64,000 nt of DNA from Alisma plantago-aquatica (GCA_963693085.1 OY856412.1:1406704694-1406768693); one strand, 5' to 3'; positions 47,133-60,400 are shown, counted from the first letter of the stretch. Numbers and translations: made by a program. The notes: a model not told the origin generated them from the sequence alone.

Positions 47133-50100
47133 CTAAAATTGTGATCTTTTATTAATTAACAATCCTTCATTGTGATCTCCGCGCACATATAAGTCATCAT
47201 TAGCTTTAATATTTTGTGGAGTTGGCAACCCAACTGAGAATGGAATGGAGTCATCATACTTGTCATAGTACTCTTCTTCATCTATAGGATCTTTAATGAA
47301 CTGTCTTTTACCATGAAGAACAACCGACCATTTATCATTTGCAGGATCATCGATATAGAATATTTGTTTCGCTTGTGATGCCAATATGAATGGTTCACCC
47401 TTCTCGCCAATCTTTTCAAAGTTCACTAAAGTGAAACCCAATTCATCCACTATAACTCCTTTGGTGTTATCAACCCAATTACATTTAAAGAGTAGAATTC
47501 TGAAATATATGTAGTCAAACTCCCATATGTCTTTAATGACACCGTAATATGACATTTTAGCTTCACGTGGACTCTTATCCTTTGCACTTGCAAAATACAT
47601 AGTCGACGCTTGAAGAGTGACCCCACTATTTTGGATGACACTGATATCATCTTGGCGCTTTGTGTAATATGTGAACCCATTAATGTCAAACCCTTCATAA
47701 GACATAACATTCGGTTTTGGTTTAAAGGCGAGGCATTTGATAGTTTCTGTAATATCATTTGGTGTTTGAGATAGTTGATGTAAGACTTTATCTTCAAACC
47801 ACTTAGTAAAAGTCTTGTTATGCTCTCTAGAAAGCCACATTGAACTTGCTCGAGGATGTTGTCTCTTGATGAAATTGGTATGTTCCTCGATATAAACACT
47901 CACTTCATCCATGTTGTGTAAAATATAAAAGTGACCTTGTTCCAACTGCTCACGGCTGATTACTTTCACCCGTGATCCCAAAATTCCTTTGCCCTCCTCA
48001 ATATTCTTGTCATTAATAGGAGTGTTATTACCACTCAGAAAGTCATTGCAAAAATCCATAACCTCTCTCGCCACATAACCTTCAATAATACTCCCTTCAG
48101 GCCGATAACGGTTTCGAACATCACCTTTAAAAATGCTCATGTATTGTTCAAAGGGATACATCCAATGCAAGAAAATTGGTCCTAACATTTTCACTTCCTT
48201 AGTCAAGTGGACAACAAGATGTACCATGATATCAAAGAATGAAGGAGGGAAATACATCTCAAGCTAACATAGGGTAACAACCACTTCTCTTTACAAATTA
48301 TCAAGAGTATCAGGGTCAATAACTTTGCTGCATAGACTGTTGAAAAAGAAACAAAGTCTGGTGATTGCAAACCTTACATGCTTCGGCAATATAGATCAAA
48401 TTGCCACGGGAAATATTTGTTGCATTAGAGTGTGACAATCATGAGATTTAAGACCTATCAACTTCAGATCTTTCATTGATACCAATCTACGGATGTTGGA
48501 TGAGTAACCCTGTGGCACCTTAAAATTTTCCAAGCTTTCACAAAAAGCTTTCTTCTCCTTTCTAGACAACGTGTAACAAGCGGGAGGTAAGTATGTTCTT
48601 TTATTACCCATTTCACATAATTCTGACCTTATTCCCATTTCACGTAGGTCCAGTCTGGATTTTATCCCATCTTTAGTCTTACCTGGTATATTTAACAGAG
48701 TACCAATGACGCTATCACAGACATTTTTCTCAACGTGCATTACATCGATACAATGCCTGACTGTTAAAGAACTCCAATAAGGAAGATCCCAAAATATTGA
48801 CTTCTTCTTGAATGAAGAATTGTCACTCTGTGTGGCCATACTACATTGTGATTTCTTACCAAATTCATTGACAATGTCTTTTACTCTTTCATAAACAACA
48901 TCCCCTGGTATAGGTTTAGGTGCCCTCCGTTCATCATTCCATCCATTGAATGCTTTGTGCTTCCTATGATACAGATGGAATTTTGAAAGAAACCTTCGAT
49001 GACCAAGATATACAGTCTTGCCGCCATGTTTTAGTCTTATTGAATCAGTGTTTTCTTCACATATAGGACACGCTTTAGCTCCTTTGACACTATATCCAGA
49101 CAAATTCCCGTATGCTGGAAAGTCATTAATAGTGCAAAACAACATAGCATGCAAACAAAATGTCTCTCTTCCTGAAGCATCATAGGTCATCACACCTTCA
49201 ACCCAAAGTTTCTTTAAGTCATCAATCAGAGGTTCAAGATAAACATCGATATCATTTCCGGGTTGTTTAGGGCCCGATATCAACAACGACAGCATAACGT
49301 ACTTATTTTTCATACACAGCCAGGGAGGAAGATTGTATATAACAAGCATGACTGGCCAAGTGCTATGTTGGCTGCTCAATGTCCCGTTCAGATTCATCCC
49401 ATCTGTACAAAGCCCAAGCCTTAGATTCCTGACTTCTTCACCAAATTCTGGGTACAATAGATCAATCTTCTCCACTGTGGGGAATCAGACGCATGTCGTA
49501 GGATCCCATCATTATTTTTCTTAACATCTGCATGCCACTTCAAATTCTTCGCATCTTTCATATTTGCAAACAAGCGTTGAAACTGTGATATTATAGGTAG
49601 ATACCACATCACCTTGGCAGGAGAACCGGTTTTAGACTCCCCCAAAGTCGTCAATTTATACCGTGACGCACCACATTTTGGACAATCTTTCAAATCCACA
49701 TAGTCCTTTTGAAATAATACACAATCATTCGGGCATGCGTGTATCTTCTTGGCCTCCATTCCCATTGGGCACAACAATTTCTTTACCCGGTATGTTGAGA
49801 TTGGTAGCTCATTTCCTTCAGGAAGCATTTCTTTCAACAAAGTCAACAATGAAGTGAAGCTTTTATCGCTCCATATATTGTTAGCTTTCAACTTATACAA
49901 TCTCAACACAGTGCTAAGCTTCATAAACTTAGCACGGCCTGTGTATAATGGTAACTCAGCATCATGCATAATGTTTCTAAAGATAGGAGATGGATCGGTG
50001 TGCTCTACCCTACAACTATCCATCATCGCATCAATGATGTCTACTGGAACTGGTTCGTTCACATCTACATCATCGGAGGCAATTTCTTCTTCCACCCAAG

Positions 50101-50440
50101 CACTGCTATCGACATCCACTGGTTTCGAGTTTGAAATCTATCCATGTGAGTGCCATTCTGTATAGCCTTGTACAATCCCGTTGCACATGACATGACTTTT
50201 GATTTCGTCACCAGTGCTGACTTTCAAGTTGTTACCGCAATGCCTACATGGATAGTAGAACCTATCTCCAGGTTCTTTTCTATGTTCCTCGACAAATCTA
50301 ATAAACTGATCAAGACCATATATAAACTCTGGGGTGCAGCGATTGCGAATGGACATCCATGATCTATCCATTCTATGACCAAAGAGAAAACAAGTATATA
50401 TTAGGACAAGATTAGGGTCTACGGTTAACCCAATACACAT
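47133..50440 (-). pseudogene. CACTA transposase (TNP2/TNPD type)
   Basis: The N-terminal Transpos_assoc domain is in 50440-50138 (MDRSWMSIRNR with FYYPCRHCGNN), followed by an in-frame TAG at 50138. The zinc-ribbon-like IHACPNDCVLF..CPKCGASRYK is in 49421-50119. A frameshift near 49480 leads to the Transposase_21 core (49475-48396), with DSPQW, FGEEVRNLRLGLCTDGMN, HSTWPVMLVIYNLPPWLCMK and CIDVMHVEKNVCDSVIGTLL. After a stop near 48398, DUF4218 (MYFPPSFFDIMVHLVVHL) and DUF4216 (FRILLFKCNWVDNT) follow to 47133. It would bind the terminal repeats and cut. The first methionine is at 50440 or 50371. Confidence 0.9.
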
Positions 50441-50950
50441 TATACACTTACATCCTAAGTGAGATTAGGTGTTCAAGAATAGTCCCAAACCGGGGACTAT
50501 CTAAGATTTACTCCTATTATCTAGACCCATCCGGTTTTCTATTTGTTTGTCTTATTTGCAATTAGGGGTAGACACTAGATTCTGATGGTATTACCCATTT
50601 CATGTAATATAAAGAACAATGATTGTTCACTTTCTAGGCCAGCAAACACATGTGATGTCATTCTTATATATAATAAATGTGTACCACCTATCCCATCCTT
50701 GAACACTTAATCTCACTAGTAAGTGTATAATGTGTATTGGGTTTTCAAGAAAATTTTGGCAGCATTTCCCCGTTGTTCTCTAAGTACATAGGTACTTATA
50801 GAACAAATGGGGAAATGCTACCAAAATTTTCTCGAAAACCCAATACACATTATACACTTACATCCTAAGTGAGATTAGGTGTTCAAGAACAGTCCCAAAC
50901 CAGGGACTATCCAAGATTTACTCCTAATGAGTAAATCTTGGACGGGTTTG
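50423..50950. repeat. Fold-back repeat and direct duplication upstream of the CACTA transposase
   Basis: 50701-50884 is a long near-perfect inverted repeat with arms of about 80 bp (GAACACTTAATCTCAC... against ...GTGAGATTAGGTGTTC) and a loop that is itself nearly palindromic (AAGTACATAGGTACTT). The outer right side (50840-50931) is also directly repeated at 50431-50522. A tandem GTTAGGGTTTCATCACAATT repeat follows at 50985-51040. Confidence 0.85.
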
Positions 50951-51179
50951 TAGGCCAACAAACACAATAATAGATATGTACATGTTAGGGTTTCATCACA
51001 ATTGATGTTAGGGTTTCATCACAATTGATGTTAGGGTTTAATCAAATCAAATTAGGATGCTAGAATGGACAAGTTTAAATCTTATTTCAACATGCATCAA
51101 AATTTACTGAATTAGGTCAAGCATTAGGATTAGAAGCACAAATATATGCAAGTAAAAGATTTATTTGTATCCTAGAATT

Positions 51180-52124
51180 TACATAAAGAATTTACATAAA
51201 GAATCACATAAAGATTTGTTCATATCCTTACCAAAAGAAAGCACGGTCGTGCTGGGCAACACGGCCATGGTAGGCCAACACAACCACGGTCGTGCTTTCT
51301 GTTGGTAAGGAGCTAGGGAGAAGGAAGAAAAGAGGCTAGGGCTACCTGGAGCTAGCGTGGAGAAGAGTGGCGGTGGCAGTGTGAGAGCAACAAGCAGAGA
51401 AGGAGGTGGCACCAGGGCGAGCGGTGAGCAAAATGGCACCAGGAGAAGAGTAGAGTGGAGAGCAGCAGTGGCGGTGAGGGGCGGCGGCAGCAGGAGAAAG
51501 AGGACGCGGTGGCGGCGGCGAGCAGAGGCACACCAGCAGCAGCAGCGGCGAGCAGCGCCAGGGGTCGTCGGGTGATTTTAGGTGAGCGGCGAGTAGCAGA
51601 GAAAAGTATCGCAATGAAACAGAAGAAAGAGGAAGACGATCGGGTGATACGGGTCTATTAAGTTTGTAAACGACGTTGGTCATCTACAACACCGACACCG
51701 TTTACTCTTCAGCGTCGGTTGATATTAAAAAACCGACGTCCAATTAGACAATCTTTGCCCTAAATTATTTGGTGGGAAACATTATCAGCGTCGGTTATCA
51801 AAGGATAACTGACACCAAAATTGGAACTTTTCACGCAAATTTTCATCTTATATAGGCGTCAGTTAACAGTTAAAAAACCGACGCTGTTTCTGACACTTTG
51901 GGGCCAATTTTTTTCGCTCGAAAATCGGATTTCGCGGGTGATTTTAGGCGTCGGTTTTGTGTTACCCAGCCGATGCTTAATACAAAGTGGTACTCGTGTC
52001 TGGCTGGTCTTTGAATATAGACGTCGGGTTTCCTAAATCACCGACATTGAATGTTATAGGCGTCGGGTTTCCTAAATAACCGACGCCCAAAAAAATGACA
52101 TTGAATGTTATTTCTGTAGTAGTG
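51180..52124. repeat. GC-rich leader and right subterminal repeats of the CACTA element
   Basis: 51241-51300 has GCACGGTCGTGC and CACGGCCATG palindromes matching those of the left end. 51350-51600 is a purine-rich, GGC-repeat-rich leader with no convincing gene. 51670-52090 has GGCGTCGGTT/AACCGACGC pairs leading to the terminal repeat. Confidence 0.7.
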
Positions 52125-53778
52125 TGGAACTCTAGTTGTTGTCCTAAATTGTTTCCATTTTTTGCTGAATCACTATGTCCTTCATTGTGGTTCATCATAT
52201 CAACACATCTTCATAAGCTATCACTTTACTTGTTCCTACCAAACAAAGAGTTTCATGTATCTCCTCCCATAAGAAGATTCACAAGGAGTCATATCTATGC
52301 TTCTATAGTGGTTGTTGTAGTAAGAAACTCAATCAATCAAATGGACATCCTTTATTTGTAAGAAACAATAGGACATATGTTATCAAAAGACTTCTAATCA
52401 TCTGAATGGTTTACTGACCACTTGCCTGCAGTGTAAGGATGTATTGAACTTCCACTATGTACTTGCAGACTTCTCAGGTTTCTCCTTTGCTTGTTGATAT
52501 TGTACACTTGACCACACATGTGCAATGTCATGTTTCACACCTGGATATCATGGCATGTCATGTACTATGGTAACATCCACCCGTACTTCTAGTCCTATTG
52601 TAGCAGCATTGGTTTGACCAGTATACATTTCCACGACCCTACCAACTGAGATAATTCCAAATGTACATCCTCCTACAGAAGTAATGAGGCATGTCTTATT
52701 TCATGATACATCAAAGAACATAACTGTGTCTTATTTGCAAACATTGATGAAGATGACTTCTGTTTAGTGCATCAAATTTCAACTCCTCCTAGTCCTTCTT
52801 ACGTTATCATGAAGCAAAAGTAATGGTTCTTTTATCTTTTATTAGCACATACCCCAATTTGTTCTTTGAAATGTTATAGAAGACAATGTATCCTTCCCTC
52901 TATTCTAGAAAAACTAACACCGGAACACTTGTCAACTTCTCTTACAAAATCTAGAAAGAATGTTGACACCAACACTGACACCTATCATTCCATAAAAGAA
53001 TGAACATCTTTCCTAGTCAACCTTGTTAGGGGTAAAGCAACATCACTAACATTCTGAATGGACTTCCCGTAGTGTCCCTCTAGGCTTAAGAAGCTTTGGA
53101 TCTCAGTCGGTGTCTGGGGCTGCTTCCACTCCAGCAGTGTCTACCTTATTTGGATTCAATACAACATACTTAGCAGTTATATCATAACCCCAAGAAGACA
53201 CTTTAGTCAACCCCAAACTCACTCTTGCTAAACTTAACACATAGTTATTGTTGCCTTAACAATCCTAGGGCTTAGCAAAGATGTCACTCTTGTTGCATGA
53301 CCATCTCTAAAGTACATTGAGATGTTACTTGCCACAACTCATAAGGATACAACCTGAGCACTCTGTTCATTAAGTCCATAAACGATGTTGATGCATTGCT
53401 TTATCTAATAGGAACAATCATGAACTCATAGTGACCATGCAACTTATGTCATCCATTTTGATCTTCATCTGATGATATCCCAACCTTAGGTCAATCTGAA
53501 GGAACACTATAGCACATGTTGACTGATCAACAGACCATCTATCCTTGGCAATGGTCTTATCTAGCTGTCGGTAGCCCATATACATCATCGCATGACCACT
53601 CTTCTTCTTTGCAAACAACACTTAGAGGATCTCAACATCAAGATCGCTCTCTCTAAGGGTGGAAAGAAACACCAGGAAGCTCATCTGATAAACATCTTCA
53701 ACTCACATACTACTGGTACACTCTGGATACTAGGACTCATCACCTTGGTATCCACTTCATGTGCTAAGAGGAACTCAT
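52125..53778 (-). pseudogene. Decayed chromovirus-type gypsy pol, RT/RNase H part
   Basis: On the minus strand, GYRQLDKTIAKDRW and DLRLGYHQMKIKMDDI (53418-53621) correspond to the RT palm blocks YRxLNKxTIKNRYPLP and DLRSGYHQ. TPTEIQSFLSLEGHYGKSI and PLTRLTRKDV (52980-53130) correspond to the RT/RNase H connection (IRSFLGLAGYYRRF). Frames change often. 52125-52900 shows no readable domain. The right end is cut by the solo LTR. Confidence 0.65.
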
Positions 53779-54136
53779 TGTTGACTCAAGGTCAATTAGG
53801 TCAATGTTGACTCACGTATAAATTGATTAAACCCATGTTTTGATGATGACTAACCATTCCACATATTTGTGTCTAATGTCTCTACTTGAGTGATTTCAGA
53901 TTAGGTATAGACACACTCCAAATGCCCTAACTTGCACATCTCAAATTGGAGAAAAGACAAGTCAAAGTCATACAAGTGCACATTTTTGTAATATGATGTA
54001 TATCCATTAGAATCATGTTGTAAATCACTTGTAATGATTGTATGACTTGTAATTAAGCTTAGAAAAATATCAGGAGCACTTAGATCGAATATTAGAGCAC
54101 TTTAGATGCAACTTTGAAAATTGATTACAGGCACTT

Positions 54137-54365
54137 TTTCGGTCGAGTTTCCCAGCCTAAAAAATCGACCGATCATCCTTGATCAATTTTCTGGAGATTG
54201 CATCAGTCGAGTTATGTTTACACAGAACTCGACCGATGGAGTAACTGACCAAATCGATTTTCATTGGTCGGTCGAGTTTCCTCAGGACAAACTCGATCGA
54301 TGGTCTGAATATCAGCTTTGTCTTTTACTCTATCGGTCGAGTTACCCTTATAGAAACTCGACCGA
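54137..54365 (+). repeat. GGTCGAGTTT palindromic repeats in the solo LTR
   Basis: Four inverted pairs of CGGTCGAGTTT and AAACTCGACCGAT, spaced about 55-60 bp, upstream of the TATA box. Confidence 0.85.
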
Positions 54366-54825
54366 TTGCACTGTATGGAAAAGTGCAGAAAATTGCTTCT
54401 AGTTGTTGTGGAGTTGCAACAAGTGAAAATAGATCTGTTGCAAGCCACAAAACAGCTAGTTTTCTTTCACAAGTGTTCCTAAAGGCTAAGAGGCATCCCC
54501 ATCTATAAATAGGACCCCTTGGGCTTCATTCCAAGGTTGAGCATTCATTGCAAACTCTATGTGAGGCTCCTATTCTATAGTTGAGTGCTTCCTACAGCCT
54601 CCTCTCTCTCTCTAAGCTTAATCACTTGCTACATCCATTAGAGTGAGTAGGAAACCTGTAAGAGAGCTAGTTCTACATGTACATCTTGCGAGGCTCTCAC
54701 TTCCACCACCTCCTTATCTCTCTTTTCTACAAATGAAGATGAAGGTTCTCTCTCTTGTCCAAGAGAGGTGAAGAAGAACAAGGGAAGGAGTCCCTTGGTG
54801 AAGATCAAGGCTGAAGACTTGGAGC

Positions 54826-55075
54826 TAGAGTGGGTAAGCCCTTGGTGAAGGCAGAAGACTCCTTGCTCAAGTAGGTAAGTCCTTGGTGGAAGCTTCTCCA
54901 AGTGAAGGTGAAGTCAAAGGCGGAAAATTCAAGAAGAGTGGGTAATTCCTGCAAGGCTAAAGACTTGGGCAAGAGTAGGTAAGTCCTTGGAAGAAAGGCG
55001 GAAGACTCTTGCAAAGTGGGTAAGTCCTTGGTAAGGTTGAAGACTCTTTGTATTGGATAGGTAAGTCCTTTGGTT
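54826..55075 (+). repeat. 41-bp tandem repeat carrying GGTAAGT, solo LTR
   Basis: Units of GTAGGTAAGTCCTTGG plus GAAGACT. GTAAGT-like sites are at 54834, 54875, 54942, 54979, 55020 and 55061. They lie in the transcribed part of the LTR, downstream of the TATA box. Confidence 0.8.
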
Positions 55076-55391
55076 GGTCATGCATTGTATGTCTTATGAA
55101 TGAATATAAGAGTGCAATAGTTTGGAAGTCCTAGAGGTTGACCTCTCTAGGCAAGTGGACTGACACACTTCTAGTTTGAAGTGTGGAACCACTCTAAATA
55201 GCTTGTCAAATTGGTGCATGTTCAATCTCTCTCTCCCTTGCTATGTATGTTTTAGTTGCACTCAAATTACCTATTTAGCAACCTTATTTTGTCATATATC
55301 TTGAAGGTTTAATGAGTTTTTTTTAAGCGCTTTCAACTCTATTCACCCCCCTCTAGAGCATCTAAACACCCATCTAGGATCCAACACTCAT

Positions 55392-56523
55392 ATGGGGGTC
55401 TCTCGTCTTATCTGTCATCATAACCAACTCAAAACATATAAGAGTAGTCTTCCTAACTCTTGGAAGGATCAAAAAAACATGCTGATCATAGCATGTCATG
55501 ATCTAGGAACTATAGTCCAAAGTGACCATGCGTTATAGCAAGATATCCACCTTCTAGGATTACAACAAATCCTCGTGTACCAAGTGGAATAAGATCCTTT
55601 TGAAAGTTGCTCCCTGAAAAGAAAGAATGCAAAGTAAAACACACTTAACATAGAAACATTGTCCAAGGGTTGCTAGCAAGGGGTTATTGATTCTATCTTT
55701 ATCATGCAAGTTATATCTTTTTATGTATCATTTTACCTTTTTCATTTGGGTTCCTTACCATCAACATAGAAATTATCATGATTATCGTATTTCATTGCTC
55801 TTTCTTGTTGATGATTTATCATTATTATGTGAGTGCTCATTCATGTTATCTTATTTCTTCCTCACTTACCATGGGGTAGCTGATCATATTTCACATTTTC
55901 TTCATTAATATCTTTTTCATGTCATGTTAATTTTACTTTAACACTTTGTTACATACACAGGTTGGTCTAAGTTTTACTCAGGTTCCACTTTATCCATCTA
56001 TCATTATTCTTATTCATCTTCTTATATCACACTTGTCTTAGGATTTCTATTCTTCTTACATGGATTTTATACCTTGAATCATTCCATTAGCACATATTTA
56101 CCTCTCTTTTACTTAATTAACTTCTAAAATTATAGCTTCAAGTACTCCTCTTTAGCTTACTTGTATTTAGATTTAGGTTTCATGGTGTCGTATCTTTCTT
56201 TTTAATTAGCAAACATCCAAGTTTTGATAGGTTACAATGTGATTCTCATTTTTCTTAAGAGTAAGAGTAAGATCTTTTCACCGTGATTTCTTATTCATTA
56301 TGCTCTTGAAATTGTTTCAAACCGACTACTTGATCAGAGTAATCTGAAAGACAACATTCTAAGAGTTCCACACTTAACTTTTCTTCAATAATTGAATACT
56401 TGGCCAGGGCATCCAAGTACTGAGATTAGGCAGTATACACCAAGTTCACATGTCATGTTCCTTACTTGGTCATCATCCTAGTCCTAAATCCTATTGTTCC
56501 TCTAGATTCAGTGAACCTAAAAA
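55392..56523 (-). other. Internal remnant of the minus-strand chromovirus, gag/protease zone
   Basis: No readable domain. Position between the primer site (56524) and RT (53621) suggests gag and protease, but the sequence is T/A-rich on both strands and I cannot name a motif. Confidence 0.35.
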
Positions 56524-56533
56524 TCTGATATCA
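56524..56533 (-). other. Primer-binding site of the chromovirus
   Basis: The minus strand reads TGATATCAGA, one change from TGGTATCAGA (initiator tRNA-Met complement), three bases from the LTR end CTCACA. Confidence 0.6.
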
Positions 56534-56742
56534 ACTTGTGAGAACCCATTATGCTAAATTAGATTACTCAAAACTCAAAACACATTCGATCACTAATTAA
56601 TCACATATAAGAAAAAGGGGATAATTAAAACCGATTAAATATTCCAAACATGTCCAAGAACATTTACTTAAAAGCCCAACATCTTGCATATATTCATATT
56701 ATGCCATGTATCTTCTACAATTTACCTGTGGCCCTAGCCACA

Positions 56743-56795
<53 letters not shown>
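56743..56795. repeat. (AC)n(AT)n microsatellite
   Basis: About 13 AC units (56743-56769) pass directly into about 13 AT units. Confidence 0.95.
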
Positions 56796-56801
<6 letters not shown>

Positions 56802-57248
56802 GAACATGATCCACATATACCACATGTACAAGCATCGCAATGCTACCAAAATCTCGAGTCAATTGAAACATCATATACAAACTTTTACCACCCGAACCTG
56901 AGAGTACATGGATGACTCTAGGAAATACTAGACATCTAGCAACCTTCTCTAAGGTCCATCACCATAGCTCCTCCTCACTGCCACGGGTATGTTGTCACTG
57001 CTATCGATCACCTAAAAATATGTGGTGACCCACAAGGTGAGACCCATGTCCCAGCGATAGATATAACTCTCAAAAATTCTTATTGATTACATCAAGTTAT
57101 TTAATTAAATAGTTAAGCAAGTCAAACAATTTAAATAGATAAGCATAACAACAGGCATGCCTAACAAAGTATATAAAGGAATAGATAAAACTATTATCAT
57201 TAGCCTGACTATCATCATATACATTGCTAACAACATACGTATAGCTAA

Positions 57249-57440
57249 CGTCATAAGCAAGTTTAGCAGCATAAGTATAGCTAACTTCATAAGAAAGTCT
57301 AGAAGTATAAGCATAGCTATCATCATAAGCAAGTCTAGTAGCATAAGCACAACTAACATCATAAGCAAGTCTAGCAGTATAGCATATCTATCAACATGAG
57401 AATATCTATCAGCATGAGTATCTAAAAGCATAAGCATAGA
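57249..57440. repeat. 36-bp minisatellite
   Basis: At least five units of ATAAGCAAGTCTAGCAGCAT plus AAGCATAGCTAACATC. The 36-bp period equals 12 codons, so the minus strand gives a periodic Leu/Met-rich frame, which I take as a by-product. Confidence 0.85.
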
Positions 57441-60400
57441 TACCTTCTATATTGTATTATACAACATCTATATAAAAGGAGGAAACCTTATCAACCAATG
57501 TGAAGCATTCTGTATAACCCTAACATGTATACTACATGCCTGGATTACATCTTTTATTAAGCCCTAGGGAGTTTGAGTTGTACCACCCAAACTTCCAACT
57601 AAACACCACTTGTTAGCAATCAGATCCATACAAGATATAGGAGAGCTAGAATCCAAAGATCTCTTCCCCTCAGTCAATACGAGTGAACTGTAGTGACATA
57701 TCAGTCAAACAGCCTACAGCGACATATAGTCAAGCTGCTAACACCTACTCCGCCCTTGGTATAGGTCACGACACTAGAAACCAGGGTATACAAAACCCAT
57801 CATCTGAGGTACAACCATAGTTGTCCTCAATCACATCACATATACAAATATCTGACACATGACCTCAAACTCTCTCAATCTGAGGCATGACTGTTGGGAT
57901 CAGATTGTCAAGGAAACACAACCTCTTGCACCTCCCATACTAAATAGTATGCACTCTGATCCTCCCTTAGCAATACTCATTTCCCCATCCAACAAGTCGT
58001 GACACTGAATGCTTCTACGACATAGGGCACCACTTGATTAGGGTTTAACTAAATTAGTTATTGCCAATTGGGTGAGTTAAGGCTGCATCAAACAAGTGCA
58101 AAGACAAACCCTAACTCATTTCTAGCAAGCATTGATATATATGTATAACAACTCGAGTAGATATAAACTTTTAAGACATATTTCCTCATCTCAACATCAC
58201 ATAGTACTATTCCATTACTATCCTTGAGACTATACTGGTCATCACACCATCACATGATAATAATCCTTAACACATTATCCCAGGGTACCAACCCTTGTCA
58301 ACATAAAATGATTACACCTCCATAAGGGATCAAGATATGCCAAAAGGTCACTAAGACCATCACATCATTTCCTACAGGATCATCATTATCTTTCAACACC
58401 TTGAAGAAGGTTGAACATACCATCACCATACTTGTGATACACAGGTTCAACATAACATTACATTAAAGATCTATGATGTTCACATGGTAGCATAAAAGAA
58501 AGCATCAATGTAAGGCTATGATAACCACTAGTTAACATATTATGGTTACAACAAACATTAGATAGAATGTTCCTTCATCATACCATACAAGGAAGCTAAG
58601 TATGATGGTAAAGAAGTGAAACCACCTCTCTACTAAAGATTTGAACAATAGAACCTCCAGTCCAAACACACTTCAAAGGTATGCTTGGAGTGGGTGTAAA
58701 ATTTTCACATCTTTATTAATGGTATACAAAACAACCAAAGTGTAGTAGTAGAATAGAAACATTGACTATATTCAATTTCTCATAAGGTTACTAAAGAACA
58801 TATTAACTTAAATGTAAGGGTACATCATAAGGATCCAGGTAGAGGGAAATATAAAACACATCAAGATTGTCTCCAAGCTTTAACTCCTTAAGCTAGGTCC
58901 AAAACTTTATGCCATGTCCACCATATCCTTCACCTAGGGTTGGAAGCATACCCCAGCAAGCAAAGAAAAATGGATGACATCAGGAAAGGTTGGTATGTGC
59001 ATACTAAAAAATAAATTGAGCAATATATGAAATAAGGACATCAAATAAAGTGAAGCTTCCCATAGAAAACAAAAGTACCACCCAAGTGGGTATCTAGAGA
59101 AAAGATCACAATAAGAATGATACTTGCCATAAAACAACATAAAAAGATTGTGCCATATATGCATCCACTACCATGGGGGGAAAAGAAGTACATATCATCA
59201 TCAACCTGCATGCATGTGAGATAAGCATAGCCTAGAACAATATAAAGACAAAGGAGGCCAAGTCTCACAAACTTGAAACCTGATAGAGAATGGTATACTG
59301 CCAAACTCCCAAATATATAAAACATGGGCCAAGAATCATACATCTTACCAGGGTATGGGGTAACATCTCCATCCCAAAAGAGCATGAAATTACTCATCTG
59401 CTCGGTAGGAAATTACACATCTTCCATAAACAAAAACCAATGCAATTGCACTACTCTAGTGCTACTGAATCACATAGCATGTAAAATATAGAGGCAAGTA
59501 GAAAAGTATGGTCAGAATTAGACAATGTTGCCATATCATACAATGGACAACACATACATCCACATGCAAGTGGGAACAAGGTATCACATATCCATAAATA
59601 AACATCCACATCATAGTGGGCACATAGCATCAATAATTCCAACATGCACCAAGGCACAAAATAAGAGTCCAAGAGAATATCCATGATCAAAATATCAGCA
59701 ACAAATAAGATACTTCACATGAAGCATGATTTTCAAAAGAAAAGAATAATGTGTAGGCTAATGTCCATAAGACCAAGAGAAAGAAGAAAGTAGGATAATT
59801 GCTCAATAAGAATAATCAGGGATGAAAACATACCTCAACTTCAAAGTCCAAAGTCTGAAGTTACTTCTAGGTCCAAGCCTAGGCCTCCAAAGAACCTATT
59901 AAGCATACAGGTAGATTTTGTGTCAATTTCATATTCATTAAGAATCACCTTTTTCATTATTTGTTATTTAAGTTATCAAAACAATGCCACATTTTAGTTC
60001 ATATCATTCTGAGTCTAAAACATATTTTATTATATTTTTCTGACTTATAGATATTTAGTTATGAATTTTACAAGTTATAATCTATTTAGATTACTCCATT
60101 AAAATCACGTACTATCAAACATTGGATTTAGTCATCAAAACTCATATCATTATGTAGGTCTTATTTTTTTTATTCCAATGAGTGATTATCCATATTTTTC
60201 TGACCAATAATTAATTAGTTATTAATTTTCAAACTCCGACCAATCAGAAAATTACAAATTAGTAATTCAAAAGTGAGAGAGAAGAGAGAGGGAGAGGGCC
60301 ACGGTTCTGAGTTGGCCCAATCAGGGATGGCCAACTCGGTCAGCCTCTCATCCAGCTCAACCGAAGCAAGCACAAAGTCAGAAGAGGAAAAACCCATGAA

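Larger units (their letters stand above)
42904..52124 (-). mobile_element. CACTA (En/Spm) DNA transposon
   Basis: Terminal inverted repeats CACTACTACAGAA (42904-42916) and its complement (52112-52124), with a 3-bp target duplication TGG at 42901-42903 and 52125-52127. Subterminal GGCGTCGGTT repeats occur in both orientations at both ends. Inside, on the minus strand, are a TNP2-type transposase gene (50440-47133) and a second gene (46995-43665) with an En/Spm-type domain and an Ulp1-like end. The transposase has a stop and a frameshift, so the copy is not autonomous as it stands. Confidence 0.95.
53779..55386 (+). mobile_element. Solo LTR of a SIRE/Maximus-type copia element
   Basis: TGTTGACTCA...GATCCAACA, 1608 bp, with target duplication CTCAT at 53774-53778 and 55387-55391. 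The end TTCACCCCCCTCTAGAGCAT (near 55343) and the start with ATGATGAC are typical of SIRE-type LTRs. TATA box TATAAATAGG is at 54503-54512. No internal region remains, so it arose by LTR-LTR recombination. Confidence 0.88.

Noticed and set aside
50985..51040. GTTAGGGTTT repeats as telomeric sequence
   Set aside because: The unit is about 23 bp with TCATCACAATTGA between, not a (TTTAGGG)n array.
51342..51683. GC-rich frames on both strands as a host gene first exon
   Set aside because: They lie inside the CACTA borders, upstream of the transposase, and consist of GGC/GAG repeats without domain signal.
53805..55386. Solo LTR starting at the second TGTTGACTC (53805)
   Set aside because: Flanks would not match; the start at 53779 gives a perfect CTCAT duplication.
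57105..57437. Leu/Met-rich 110-residue minus-strand frame as a membrane protein
   Set aside because: It is created by a 36-bp minisatellite; no start context or homolog.
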